Shown here in pieces: positions 44,224-52,819 of a stretch of 64,000 nucleotides of DNA (its first letter is position 1; the number at the start of each line of letters is the position of its first letter). The DNA comes from Singulisphaera sp. GP187. Its GTDB lineage: Bacteria > Planctomycetota > Planctomycetia > Isosphaerales > Isosphaeraceae. Made by a program: the position numbers and the translations under genes. Location of the stretch: NCBI RefSeq assembly GCF_900129635.1, contig NZ_FSRB01000002.1, positions 62,001-126,000 of the forward strand, given 5' to 3'. The notes below the pieces were generated by a model. It searched no databases, was not told the DNA's origin, and saw only the letters and a list, made by a program, of their open reading frames with translations.

Positions 44224-45188
44224 ATGCTCGACCCCATGGTTTCGCTCGCGTTCTCGGTCTATTCCGGCAAGGGTGTCTATTCGGCCCTGCTGGGCTCTGG
44301 TGTCTCGCGTTCATCCGGCATACCGACCGGCTGGGAAATCACCCAGGAGCTGGCCAAGAAACTCGCAACCCTTTCTGACGCGGCCACGGAGGACACGCTT
44401 GACTGGTATCGGACCGTGTTCAAACAGGAGCCTGACTACTCGGTTCTGCTTGAGCAGATCGCCAAAATGACCGGCGACCGCCACTTCACGCTTCGGCCCT
44501 ATTTCGAGCCGACGCCGGAGGAATTGGAGGAGGGGAAGAAGGTCCCGACGGCCGCACACAAGGAGATCGCCGACCTCGTACTGAAGGGCTACATCCACGT
44601 CATCGTCGCCACGAACTTCGATCGCCTCATGGAGCAGGCGCTAGGTGCCGTTGGCGTGACGCCGAACGTTGTGGCGAACGCGGACCAGGTCAAGGGAATG
44701 GTGCCGCTGGTTCATTCCAGATGCACGATCATCAAGGTGCATGGGGACTACACCGACATCCGCATCAAGAACACGCTCGGCGAGCTGGCCGCCTATGAAA
44801 AAGAGATGAACCGAATCCTCGACCAGGTGTTCGACGAGTACGGGCTGATCGTCTGTGGCTGGTCGGCCGACTGGGATGAGGCCTTGCGTGCAGCCATCGA
44901 GAGGTGTCCAAACCGGCGGTTCACGACCTATTGGTCCGCGTACAGCGGTGTCTCGGGCAAAGCCGAGGCAATCTGCGTCCAGCGAGCTGCCCAGATCATC
45001 CGGGGCATGGGGGCCGACGCGTTCTTTGGTCAGTTCAAGGAGAAAATCGAGGCGATGGAGGCATGGACGTCTCCCGCCACCCCCTCACCAAGCAAATGGC
45101 CGTGGCATCGGTCAAGAAATACATATCCGAGGAACGCTTCCGACCCCGGCTCCATGACCTGTTCATAGGTGAAGCCGAGAAGGTATAG
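44224..45188 (+). pseudogene. SIR2-like domain gene, frameshifted and truncated by IS3
   Basis: The reading frame encodes a SIR2-like NAD-binding domain: LLGSGVSRSSGIPTGWE, VATNFDRLMEQAL, IIKVHGDYTD and IVCGWSADWDEALR. Near 45063 a one-base deletion shifts the frame; the shifted frame continues MDVSRHPLTKQMAVASV and ERFRPRLHDLFIGEAEKV until the IS3 left end. SIR2 domains of this type are found in anti-phage and NAD-depleting proteins. The C-terminal part is lost, so it is a pseudogene unless the shift is an assembly error. Confidence 0.78.
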
Positions 45189-46513
45189 TGGCCCCCAGAT
45201 TTCGGACCACTCGGTAAGTTATCATTGAGGTAGGTCTTACCGAGGGCGAAGCATGGGACAAATCCGCAAGCGACACTCGGCGGCGTTCAAGGCGAAGGTC
45301 GCCTTGGAAGCTGCCAAGCAGGACAAGACGATCTCCGAACTGGCCAAGCAGCACCAGATTCATCCGGTGCAGATCAGCCAGTGGAAGAAGCAACTCCTGG
45401 ACGGCCTGGAGGGCCTCTTCGAGAACGGGTCGGCCGCCCGCCGGCCCGACCAGGAGAAGCTCCAGACCGAATTGTACAAGCAGATCGGGCGGCTCCAGAT
45501 GGAGCTGGCCTGGGTGAAAAAAAATCTGCCTTGTGAGGTCGAGGTCAAAAGAGCCTTGATCGAATCCACGCATCCTCAGTTGAGTGTTCGTCGCCAATGT
45601 GAGTTGCTGGGACTCAATCGATCGAGCTTCTACTACGAGCCGGCGACGGAGACCCTCGAGAACCTGAGCCTGATAAGGCGGATCGACGAGCAATATCTCA
45701 AGACGCCGTTCTACGGCAGCCGCCGCATGACGGCCTGGCTGTCGAGGCAGGGAGAGGAGGTCAACCGCAAACGCGTGAGCCGCCTGATGGAATTGATGGG
45801 TTTGGAAGCGCTTCATCCCGGGCCTCGAACCACGACGCGGAACCCTGACCACAAGGATTACCCGTACTTGCTTCGAGACCTGACGATCGAGCGACGCAAT
45901 CAGGTTTGGTCCACCGACGTGACGTACCTCCCGCTCAACCAGGGCTTCATGTTCCTGGCGGCGGTGATCGACTGGCACAGCCGGTTCGTGCTCTCTTGGC
46001 GGCTGTCGAACACGCTCGACGGTCGGTTCTGCCTGGAGGCGTTGAATGCGGCGTTGGAGGGAGGACGCCCCGAGATCTTCAACACCGACCAGGGCGTGCA
46101 GTTCACGGCGCGGGCCTTCACCGGCCGGCTTGAGGCGGAAGGGATCGCCGTGAGCATGGACGGACGCGGGAGGGCGTTGGACAACGTGTTCGTCGAGCGG
46201 CTGTGGCGGTCTCTTAAATACGAGGACATTTATTTGAAAGCCTATCGCAGTGTCAGAGAGCTGGAAGCCGGCCTTGAAGGGTGGTTTGCGTTTTACAACC
46301 ACGAGCGTTTGCACCAGAGCTTGGCCTATCGCACGCCCGCCGAGGTCTACCATGGGGCCGAACCGGTCGGGCCTTGAGAGGGGAGAGCGGGGTGGAGTCC
46401 CACGTTCGTTCCGGCCACCGATTGCGTGCCGAGCCGGTCGGGCCTTGAGAGGGGAGAGCGGGGCCGAAGCATAACTTAAAAACCGGGCCGAGTGGTCTGG
46501 ACATTGGGGACCA
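45189..46513 (+). mobile_element. IS3-family insertion sequence
   Basis: Imperfect 26-bp terminal inverted repeats begin TGGCCCCCAG (45189) and end CATTGGGGACCA (46513). The element has one long transposase gene. No target duplication is visible (left flank ends GGTATAG, right flank begins CTTCACC), which suggests a deletion at one side. Near its right end a 30-base direct repeat (46363-46392 and 46434-46463) is present. Confidence 0.85.
45253..46377 (+). CDS. IS3-family transposase, OrfA and OrfB in one frame
   Basis: The 374-residue product joins an OrfA-like HTH (RKRHSAAFKAKVALEAAK, ELAKQHQIHPVQISQWKK) to an OrfB-like integrase core. Catalytic acids lie in WSTDVTYLP, NTDQGVQFT and DNVFVERLW. 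In most relatives OrfA and OrfB are joined by a frameshift at an A-rich site. Here the junction is an in-frame A8 run (45517-45524), so the fusion is encoded directly. The stop lies inside the first 30-base direct repeat. Confidence 0.92.
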   Translation: MGQIRKRHSAAFKAKVALEAAKQDKTISELAKQHQIHPVQISQWKKQLLDGLEGLFENGSAARRPDQEKLQTELYKQIGRLQMELAWVKKNLPCEVEVKRALIESTHPQLSVRRQCELLGLNRSSFYYEPATETLENLSLIRRIDEQYLKTPFYGSRRMTAWLSRQGEEVNRKRVSRLMELMGLEALHPGPRTTTRNPDHKDYPYLLRDLTIERRNQVWSTDVTYLPLNQGFMFLAAVIDWHSRFVLSWRLSNTLDGRFCLEALNAALEGGRPEIFNTDQGVQFTARAFTGRLEAEGIAVSMDGRGRALDNVFVERLWRSLKYEDIYLKAYRSVRELEAGLEGWFAFYNHERLHQSLAYRTPAEVYHGAEPVGP

Positions 46514-46736
46514 CTTCACCAAGAAGTGACCCTTTACACATAAGATGCCGCTTGCCAAACCGGGCATAACGCGAATCTCTCCGACTACGTATTGACGATG
46601 AAGTTCGGGTCCGATCCTTCTGAAGTTTTACGCCGGATGATGAAGGACAGGATGGAGGGGCAGTGATTGACTATGGTCCCGGGTCAATTCATTCTTGCTC
46701 TGCGATCACGGCGGCCGTCATCTCGATGATTTGATC

Positions 46737-47068
46737 TTAAATCCACGTCAAGCCCTTTTGTTCGAAGTCCTCACGAGAACAATGCTCTGTGCCGTCATGA
46801 ACAAGATGAGGAATACGCTGCTTTCGCACGGAAGCCTGAGCCCGCATTATGATGATCCCGTCGTCGTCATTAAACAAGAGCGCCACCGCGATCTCAAACT
46901 TGTCCGAATCCAGCTTCGACCAGTAAGCACGACGTCCTCTGTCTTCGTTGCTCACCTGGCCTGCCCGCAACTCCGCTTGGGCAGCTCCGAGCATTTCGGA
47001 GAAGTTCGCGTCGCGATACTTCCTCGCGTCAGGTAACCACTCATCCCTCTTTCGCTCGATTTCCTCTA
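46737..47068 (-). pseudogene. Truncated leftward ORF cut by the IS427-like element
   Basis: The frame is open from the IS left end at 47068 leftward and reads EEIERKRDEWLPDARKYRD, NFSEMLGAAQAELRAG and FEIAVALLFNDDDG, ending at 46737. It has good protein character but no family is recognised. If the IS is removed, the frame continues through LIVGL into the 3' end of the methyltransferase gene at 47947, so the start is lost or overlapped. A short plus-strand frame at about 46543-46668 (ending EVLRRMMKDRMEGQ) is another unplaced fragment in the same gap. Confidence 0.5.
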
Positions 47069-47941
47069 GGCCGTGTGGACAATATCTGCGAGTTCTTCGT
47101 AGGAAGGGTAATCAGTTTCGCGGTTCCGCACCCTACGGGCACTCAACCATGCGTCGCCATGAAATAGCAGATGAACACTGGGAACGCATCAAGGATTTCC
47201 TGCCTGGCCAAGTTGGCGACCCCCGGCGTGACCGCCTCGGACAACCGTCTCTTTGTCAACGCCGTCCTCTGGATCACCAAGACCGGGGCTCCCTGGCGTG
47301 ATTTTCCCGAACGCTTCGGGAACTGGAATTCGGTCTGGAGGCGGTTCGATCGCTGGTCCGCCAAGGGCGTTTGGCTCCGGATCTTCGAGGAGTTGAATGA
47401 CACCGACTTGGAGTGGCTCATCCTCGACAGCACCGTGATTCGAGCCCACCAGCACGCCGCTGGGGCGAAAAAAAGGGGGCCCCGATCAGGCGTTGGGGCG
47501 CTCTCGGGGCGGGTTCGGGACCAAGCTGCACATCGCCGTCGACGGGCTGGGAAACCCCGTCGAGTTCATACTGACCGGGGGGACAGGTAGCCGACATCAG
47601 CCAGGGCAAGGCCCTGATCGAAGCTCATGAATTCAAAGCGGTGATCGCCGACAAAGGATATGATGGAGATAATTTTGTTGCGGCGATCGAGGCCCATAAT
47701 GCGGCCGCGGTGATCCCGCCGAAAAAGAATCGGATTTTCAAACGAGAGTACGACAAGCATATTTACAAGGAACGCAATCTTGCGGAGCGTTTCATCAGTC
47801 GAATCAAGCAGTATCGTCGTGTTGCGACCCGGTACGAGAAGACGGCCCGCAACTTCCTGGGGGTCGTTCACGTGGCTGCAATCATGGCATTGCTGCTTTA
47901 GCCCAGGCTCCGCATACTACCCAGGTATTGTCCACACGGCC
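47069..47941 (+). mobile_element. IS5-family (IS427-like) insertion sequence, decayed
   Basis: Inverted ends GGCCGTGTGGACAATA (47069) and TATTGTCCACACGGCC (ending 47941) flank a broken transposase. TA flanks both ends (47067-47068 and 47942-47943), the target duplication expected for IS427-group elements. It is 873 bp long and lies 5 bases after the methyltransferase stop. Confidence 0.85.
47149..47901 (+). pseudogene. IS427-like transposase with three one-base shifts
   Basis: The protein begins MRRHEIADEHWERIKDFLPG and ends YRRVATRYEKTARNF, VAAIMALLL. It is readable only by changing frame at three places: C5 at 47220-47224, A7-G5 at 47468-47479 and G6 at 47577-47582. Each is explained by one extra base. 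Catalytic parts remain: LDSTVIRAHQHAAGAKK, IADKGYDGD and ERFISRIKQYRR. All shifts sit in homopolymers, so sequencing or assembly error cannot be excluded; a programmed shift could explain the second only. Confidence 0.78.
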
Positions 47942-47946
47942 TAAAC

Positions 47947-48897
47947 CTACGATGAGGGCCGCTTCGTGCCGACCACGTTGACACCGCTGCCGATGACAAG
48001 GTCGTGGTGATAGGCCCAATCGTAGAGGCGGCCGGACCGGGCCGGGGGGAGGACGACGAGGTCGTCGAAACCCTCTTCGGTGAACCAGGCCTGGAGTTCC
48101 GCGACCGTGTGGTGCGACTGATAGCGCGGGGCATACCAGTCGAAGCTATCGCACACGCGGAGCGTCCAGTCGGGGTGATTCGAGAAGTTCGCAACCTTGT
48201 TGAGGGTTCGGTTGAGGACCGGGATGCCGCCGAGCACGCCCAGCGCGACGCAGCAAGGTTCGAGCACGCGGGCCGGGAGCCGAGTGGTCGCAGCGCGGAG
48301 CGCGGAATTGATCCACTCCTGGGGGGGGATGTTCTGGCGATAGAGCCAGACCGCCAGCCGGCCTCCCGGTTTGACGCGGGCGGCCACCTGAGCGAACGCC
48401 CGCCGCGGGTCGGGGCTGTGGTGCATCACGCCGATCGAGAACGCGACGTCGAACTGCTGCTCGGCCAGCGGAAGGTCGAGCAGGTCCCCCTGGACGATCG
48501 AGACGCCAGGCAGGTCGGCACAGAGTTCGGCGGCCTTCTCGACGGCCGTGCTGAGGTCGACCCCGACCACCGTCGCCCCATGGCGACCCGCCAGCCGGGC
48601 ATAGCGCCCACCGCCGCAGCCGGCATCGAGCACGAGCTGGCCCGCAAGTGAGGCCGGAGCGATCCCGGTCTTGACCAGGAAGGTCGCCTCGTCCTCATCG
48701 TCACGCGCCACGTCGTAGCGGTTCCACTGCCTCCCGAAACTGGCCGCGTACGACTCCTCGGTGAATCGAGGAATCCCTCGCACCACGGGGTAGACCTTGC
48801 CACAGCCGCGGCACCGCAATTGGGGCGGTTCGCCCGCATTTTCGAGCGACTCGCGACAGCCGGGACAGCGGACAATATTCAGCAGGGCGGCGTTCAT
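47947..48897 (-). CDS. Zinc-ribbon class I methyltransferase
   Basis: The 316-residue protein begins with a Trm112-like zinc ribbon (CPGC at 13-16 and CRGC near 29-32). A class I SAM methyltransferase domain follows, with VLDAGCGGGRYARL and GVDLSTAVEKA, and FSIGVMHHSPDP at motif IV. The C-terminal part (FDWYAPRYQSHHTVAEL) is usual for methyltransferase type 11/12 proteins. The substrate is unknown. An IS element lies 5 bases past its stop. Confidence 0.9.
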   Translation of the reverse strand: MNAALLNIVRCPGCRESLENAGEPPQLRCRGCGKVYPVVRGIPRFTEESYAASFGRQWNRYDVARDDEDEATFLVKTGIAPASLAGQLVLDAGCGGGRYARLAGRHGATVVGVDLSTAVEKAAELCADLPGVSIVQGDLLDLPLAEQQFDVAFSIGVMHHSPDPRRAFAQVAARVKPGGRLAVWLYRQNIPPQEWINSALRAATTRLPARVLEPCCVALGVLGGIPVLNRTLNKVANFSNHPDWTLRVCDSFDWYAPRYQSHHTVAELQAWFTEEGFDDLVVLPPARSGRLYDWAYHHDLVIGSGVNVVGTKRPSS

Positions 48898-49045
48898 CGA
48901 ACCATTCTAACGAGCGGCCGACCGAGCGTCACGCTCGAGAATGTCCGGGCGTCAGAATGTTGGGTTTCCGCCAATCATCGCATCCTTAATTACGTTACAA
49001 CAGCATTCATCGAATCGAGATCCCAGGCGTTGGGCACGGCCCTGG

Positions 49046-49297
49046 TCAATCGTCCTGGATCTCGACGCCCTGTTTCTTGGCGGCTCGCTTGATCCGGCCC
49101 TTGATCGTCTTGACCTCGTCTTTGGTGTACTTGGCGGCATTGTCCGCGTGGTTGATGTAGCTCCACGCCGCGCGAACATGCTCGGGGGTGTCGACGGGGT
49201 ACTTCTTGTTCACGGGGTCTGCGAACTCGACGTCCCCATATTCATGCTCGCCCCGCTCGGGGTTCACATCATCTCGTCGTTGAATCCGTGCGACCAT
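49046..49297 (-). CDS. DUF6582-type small protein
   Basis: The 83-residue product has a KKYPVDTPEHVRAAWSYI core and NHADNAAKYTKDEV, then KTIKGRIKRAAKK. This matches the small DUF6582 proteins, which are basic and helical; function is unknown. The start at 49297 follows GAGGGGAGA. It lies in a free-standing position between the methyltransferase and winged-helix genes. Confidence 0.82.
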   Translation of the reverse strand: MVARIQRRDDVNPERGEHEYGDVEFADPVNKKYPVDTPEHVRAAWSYINHADNAAKYTKDEVKTIKGRIKRAAKKQGVEIQDD

Positions 49298-49472
49298 GGC
49301 TTGTCTCCCCTCGTGCTGGCTCGAGTGCCCCAATGGATTCGCGAAACCTGGCCCCGCCCATCGGGTCGGGAGCCAGATTCGCATTCAAGCTCCCCTGGGG
49401 ATTCAAGACGTAGCAATCAGCGCGCCATCGCAGTCGCAACGGGTCGATGTGAGCGCCCCCCTGCCCTGACAT

Positions 49473-50576
49473 TCAGGCCGCCGCGAACTTGACGGACCAA
49501 CCCACGGCGTCGGGTTCGATGAACCGGACGAGTTGTTCGCCTTCCTCGGCGAGCTCGGCCTTCGCGGGCTTCGCCAGCGCCGTGAACGGCGAGAGGGTCA
49601 GGCAGGCCGCTTTCTTGGCGATCATCACCTTCCAGGTGCCGGCGACAAAGCCGTCGACCAGGAACGTCGGCAGGACGAGCAAGTTCTTGGTGGTGACCCG
49701 CGGCCGGTATTCGTCGGCGATGATGCGCGTCCGGTCGGCGTGTGACAGGATGATGTTGTCGAAGCCGGGGAGAAACCGCACCGGCGCGGGGGTCTCTTCC
49801 GGCGGCCGGGGGGCCTCGGGCAAGTCGAATAGCTCGCGTTTCCGGTCGTCGCGAAACGTCTTGAGCCGGGGCCGAAGGGCTTCGAGCTGGTCGCGAACCC
49901 CGGTGAGGCCGGACCAGGCCTGAACGTCCACCGCCGCCGCCGGGCCGAAACCGGCGAGGTAGCGTAAGACGAGCTCCTGCGCCGGCACGCCGGGACCGGG
50001 AACCGTGCCGAGCCACGATTCGGCCGTCGCGAAGTCGGGGTCGGCTCGATACCCCCATGAGGAGTCGTCGGGCACCGCGACCAAGGGGAGGTGCGTCCGG
50101 ACCGCAAAGCCCATCGCACGCTCATCGGCCTCCGGGACCGTTTCCAGAAGCGCGGTCCGGAGCTCGGTGAACGTCCGGGGCCGCTCGTGGAACACCGCGC
50201 GGGCCGCGGTCGTCAGCCCTTCGACATCCAGGCCCTCGAGCCGATCGCGGAGCACCGCGCGCATCCCGGCGCTGAGCATCGGCTGGAGTGTGCCGCGAAT
50301 CCTCAAATAATCGGCCGCGCTCATCAGATGGAGGGTGCCGCGCATCAAGGTCGAGCGCACGACCGCGCGGTCATGGAGCAACCGCCAGAGCGACTCACGC
50401 TCGAAGCCGGCAATTCGAGTCCAGAGCCCGATAAACGGAGGCTGCGGCTGCTGGGCCTGCAAGCCGACCAGGCGCTCGACCGCAACCAGCGGAGCAACGG
50501 CTTCACGGGCGAGCATCATCTGCCGGGCCAGCAACGCCCGATTCAGCGCGGTTCGGGAAAGTGTCTCGGGTTTCAT
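49473..50576 (-). CDS. AlkZ-like winged-helix protein (HTH_42 family)
   Basis: The 367-residue protein has the order TLSRTALNRALLARQMM, VERLVGLQAQQPQPP and RSTLMRGTLHLMSA. These belong to the HTH_42/DUF1006 winged-helix family. The QxQ in GLQAQ matches the catalytic motif of AlkZ-type DNA glycosylases, which excise bulky or crosslinked bases. Activity in this branch is not certain. The start at 50576 is preferred to 50621 because homology begins there. It is monocistronic. Confidence 0.82.
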   Translation of the reverse strand: MKPETLSRTALNRALLARQMMLAREAVAPLVAVERLVGLQAQQPQPPFIGLWTRIAGFERESLWRLLHDRAVVRSTLMRGTLHLMSAADYLRIRGTLQPMLSAGMRAVLRDRLEGLDVEGLTTAARAVFHERPRTFTELRTALLETVPEADERAMGFAVRTHLPLVAVPDDSSWGYRADPDFATAESWLGTVPGPGVPAQELVLRYLAGFGPAAAVDVQAWSGLTGVRDQLEALRPRLKTFRDDRKRELFDLPEAPRPPEETPAPVRFLPGFDNIILSHADRTRIIADEYRPRVTTKNLLVLPTFLVDGFVAGTWKVMIAKKAACLTLSPFTALAKPAKAELAEEGEQLVRFIEPDAVGWSVKFAAA

Positions 50577-50741
50577 CCCGGAAGCATAAGAAAAAGGCGT
50601 GACGTTGCGAAGCTCAACCACGCCCGCAACCGCCTCATCCGCAACGGCAGGTCGCCAAAGGGGGGATCACGTGCCAGACCGAATCATCGTCCGGCACATT
50701 CCCTTCAGAATTCTCTGTCTCGACGACAGGCGAGGGCCGGG

Positions 50742-51362
50742 TCAGCGAGCGGCGAGCTTCGCCGCAATCTGGGCGACGTGGCGCCCCTGGAACCGGGCGA
50801 TGGCCAGTTCGTTCGCCGTCGGGGTGCGTTCGCCACGCGGGCCGGCGATGGTCGAGGCGCCATACGGCGACCCGCCCGTGATCTCATCCAGGTTCAGAAG
50901 CTCCTTCGCCGAATAGGGCACACCGGCGACCACCATCCCCTGGTGATAGAAGAACGTATGCATGTGGACCAGGGTCGTCTCCTGGCCACCGTGCTGGCTT
51001 GCGGTGGAGGTGAAGGCGCTACCCACCTTGCCGATGAGCGTCCCCTTGACCCAGTGGCCGCCGGTCGCGTCCAGGAACGCCTGCATCTGGGCGGTCGCGG
51101 AGCCGTAGCGGGTGGGAGATCCAAGGATGATCCCGTCCGCATCGGCCAGGGCGTGGGGGTCGGCGACCGGCACGTGAGCGAACGACTTCTTGGCATCCAC
51201 GGCCCCCATCTTTTCGAGCACCTCGGTGGGAAGCGTCTCGGCGACCTGGGCCAAGAGCACCTCCACGTCGGGGACTTCCCGCGCGCCCTCGGCAATCGCC
51301 ACGGCGAGCTGATAGACGTGGGTGTAGAGGCTGTGGAACACCACCTGGATTTTCACTGGCAT
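50742..51362 (-). CDS. wrbA: NAD(P)H:quinone oxidoreductase, WrbA type
   Basis: The 206-residue flavodoxin-fold protein contains VVFHSLYTHVYQLA (FMN phosphate loop), GSPTRYGSATAQM, SAFTSTASQHGGQETT and GGSPYGASTIAG, all in WrbA order. It reduces quinones with NAD(P)H and FMN, avoiding semiquinones, and is often a stress protein. The ATG at 51362 follows GAGGGAGAG. No operon partner is evident. Confidence 0.95.
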   Translation of the reverse strand: MPVKIQVVFHSLYTHVYQLAVAIAEGAREVPDVEVLLAQVAETLPTEVLEKMGAVDAKKSFAHVPVADPHALADADGIILGSPTRYGSATAQMQAFLDATGGHWVKGTLIGKVGSAFTSTASQHGGQETTLVHMHTFFYHQGMVVAGVPYSAKELLNLDEITGGSPYGASTIAGPRGERTPTANELAIARFQGRHVAQIAAKLAAR

Positions 51363-51591
51363 CGGACTCTCCCTCGCAAGATCCATGAATGAGTCGCCGA
51401 AATCCGTTCTACCCTAATCGCACCAAAGCGGCGAGAGTACCGCCCCGCTTCGAGTCCAGGACCGGAATCGGCCTTGAGGGAGACCGATGGCGAAGTCATG
51501 ATCGTGGGGCCTCTCGGGCGTTTTCCCCTTTTTTTGGGATCAGGCATGAGCCCCCGTTCGCTTGGCCAGTGGCCGCTAAGGGAGAGACGCG

Positions 51592-52704
51592 ATGATCAAG
51601 GTCCTCTCGGTGATCGGCACACGGCCCGAGGCGATCAAGATGGGGCCGGTCATCCGGGCGTTGGGCGAGCGGCGGGAGACGTTTCAATCATCGGTCTGCG
51701 TGACGGGGCAACACCGGCAGATGCTCGACCAGGTACTCCACCTGTTCCAGATCGTCCCCGACCATGACCTCGACCTGATGACCCCCGGACAGACGCTCGC
51801 CCGGCTCACCGCGGCCGTGATCGAGGGAATCGACCGGGTCCTGGAGGTCGAGCGGCCGGACTGGGTGCTGGTCCAGGGCGACACCACCACGGTCATGGCC
51901 ACGGCCCTGGCTGCCGCCTACCGCAAGGTCAAGGTCGGCCATGTCGAGGCCGGCCTGCGGACCTACGAGAAGCACCATCCGTTCCCCGAGGAGATCAACC
52001 GCCGGGTCGCCTCGGTGGTGGCCGACCTGCACTTCGCGCCGACGTCCCGCGCCGCGGAGAACTTGCTCCGCGAAGGGGTGCCCCCCGACACCGTCCGAGT
52101 CACCGGCAACACGGTCATCGACGCGATTCAATGGGTCGCCGCGGTCGACCCGGAGCCTGCGAGCCTTTTGCTCGAGGGCCATGAGCGACCGGCCGAGGAA
52201 AAACGGATCATCCTGGTCACGGCCCACCGCCGCGAGAGCTTCGGCCAAGGACTCGAGCAAATCTGCGCGGCACTCCGCGCGATCGTCGCGAACCACCCCG
52301 ACGTACAGGTCGTCTACCCGGTCCACCCTAACCCGAACGTTCAAGAGCCGGTCTACCGACTCCTGACCGGCGTCCCCGGCATCACGCTCTTGCCGCCGCT
52401 CGACTATCTCGCGTTCGTCAGCCTGATCCGTCGTTGCCATTTCGTGATCACCGACTCGGGCGGCCTGCAAGAGGAAGCGCCCGGCCTGGGCAAGCCCGTC
52501 CTCGTGCTCCGCGAAACAACCGAACGCCCCGAGGGGATCGACGCCGGCACGGTCCGGCTCGTGGGAACCGACCGGGCCAAGATCGTCGCGGAGGCCCACC
52601 GTCTCCTGACCGACCCGGCCGCCCATGCGGCCATGGCCCGGTCGATCAACCCCTACGGCGACGGCCACGCGGCCGCGCGAATCGTCGACGCCCTGGCACG
52701 GTAA
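51592..52704 (+). CDS. wecB: UDP-N-acetylglucosamine 2-epimerase, second copy
   Basis: The 370-residue enzyme opens MIKVLSVIGTRPEAIKMGP and has HVEAGLRTYEKHHPFPEEINR-region, THRRES-like AHRRESFG and DSGGLQEE, with RETTERPEG. These are the classical non-hydrolysing WecB motifs. It differs clearly from the copy at 6945, so the organism has two lineages of the enzyme. GGGAGAG precedes the ATG. It is followed by a GT2 gene on the same strand 115 bases later, possibly one unit for a second surface polysaccharide. Confidence 0.95.
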   Translation: MIKVLSVIGTRPEAIKMGPVIRALGERRETFQSSVCVTGQHRQMLDQVLHLFQIVPDHDLDLMTPGQTLARLTAAVIEGIDRVLEVERPDWVLVQGDTTTVMATALAAAYRKVKVGHVEAGLRTYEKHHPFPEEINRRVASVVADLHFAPTSRAAENLLREGVPPDTVRVTGNTVIDAIQWVAAVDPEPASLLLEGHERPAEEKRIILVTAHRRESFGQGLEQICAALRAIVANHPDVQVVYPVHPNPNVQEPVYRLLTGVPGITLLPPLDYLAFVSLIRRCHFVITDSGGLQEEAPGLGKPVLVLRETTERPEGIDAGTVRLVGTDRAKIVAEAHRLLTDPAAHAAMARSINPYGDGHAAARIVDALAR

Positions 52705-52819
52705 ACCGGGTTGAACAGGGTGTCTGCGAAGTCCCTTCGATTCCGTGAGATCCGCCTTCGACAACGTTGCGACTCGTGGTAGAGTGCCGCCCCGTCGACG
52801 AACGGATCCTTCGATAACC

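Noticed and set aside
49025..49045. GGGCACGGCCC-like string resembling the dispersed repeat.
   Set aside because: Similarity stops after about ten bases.
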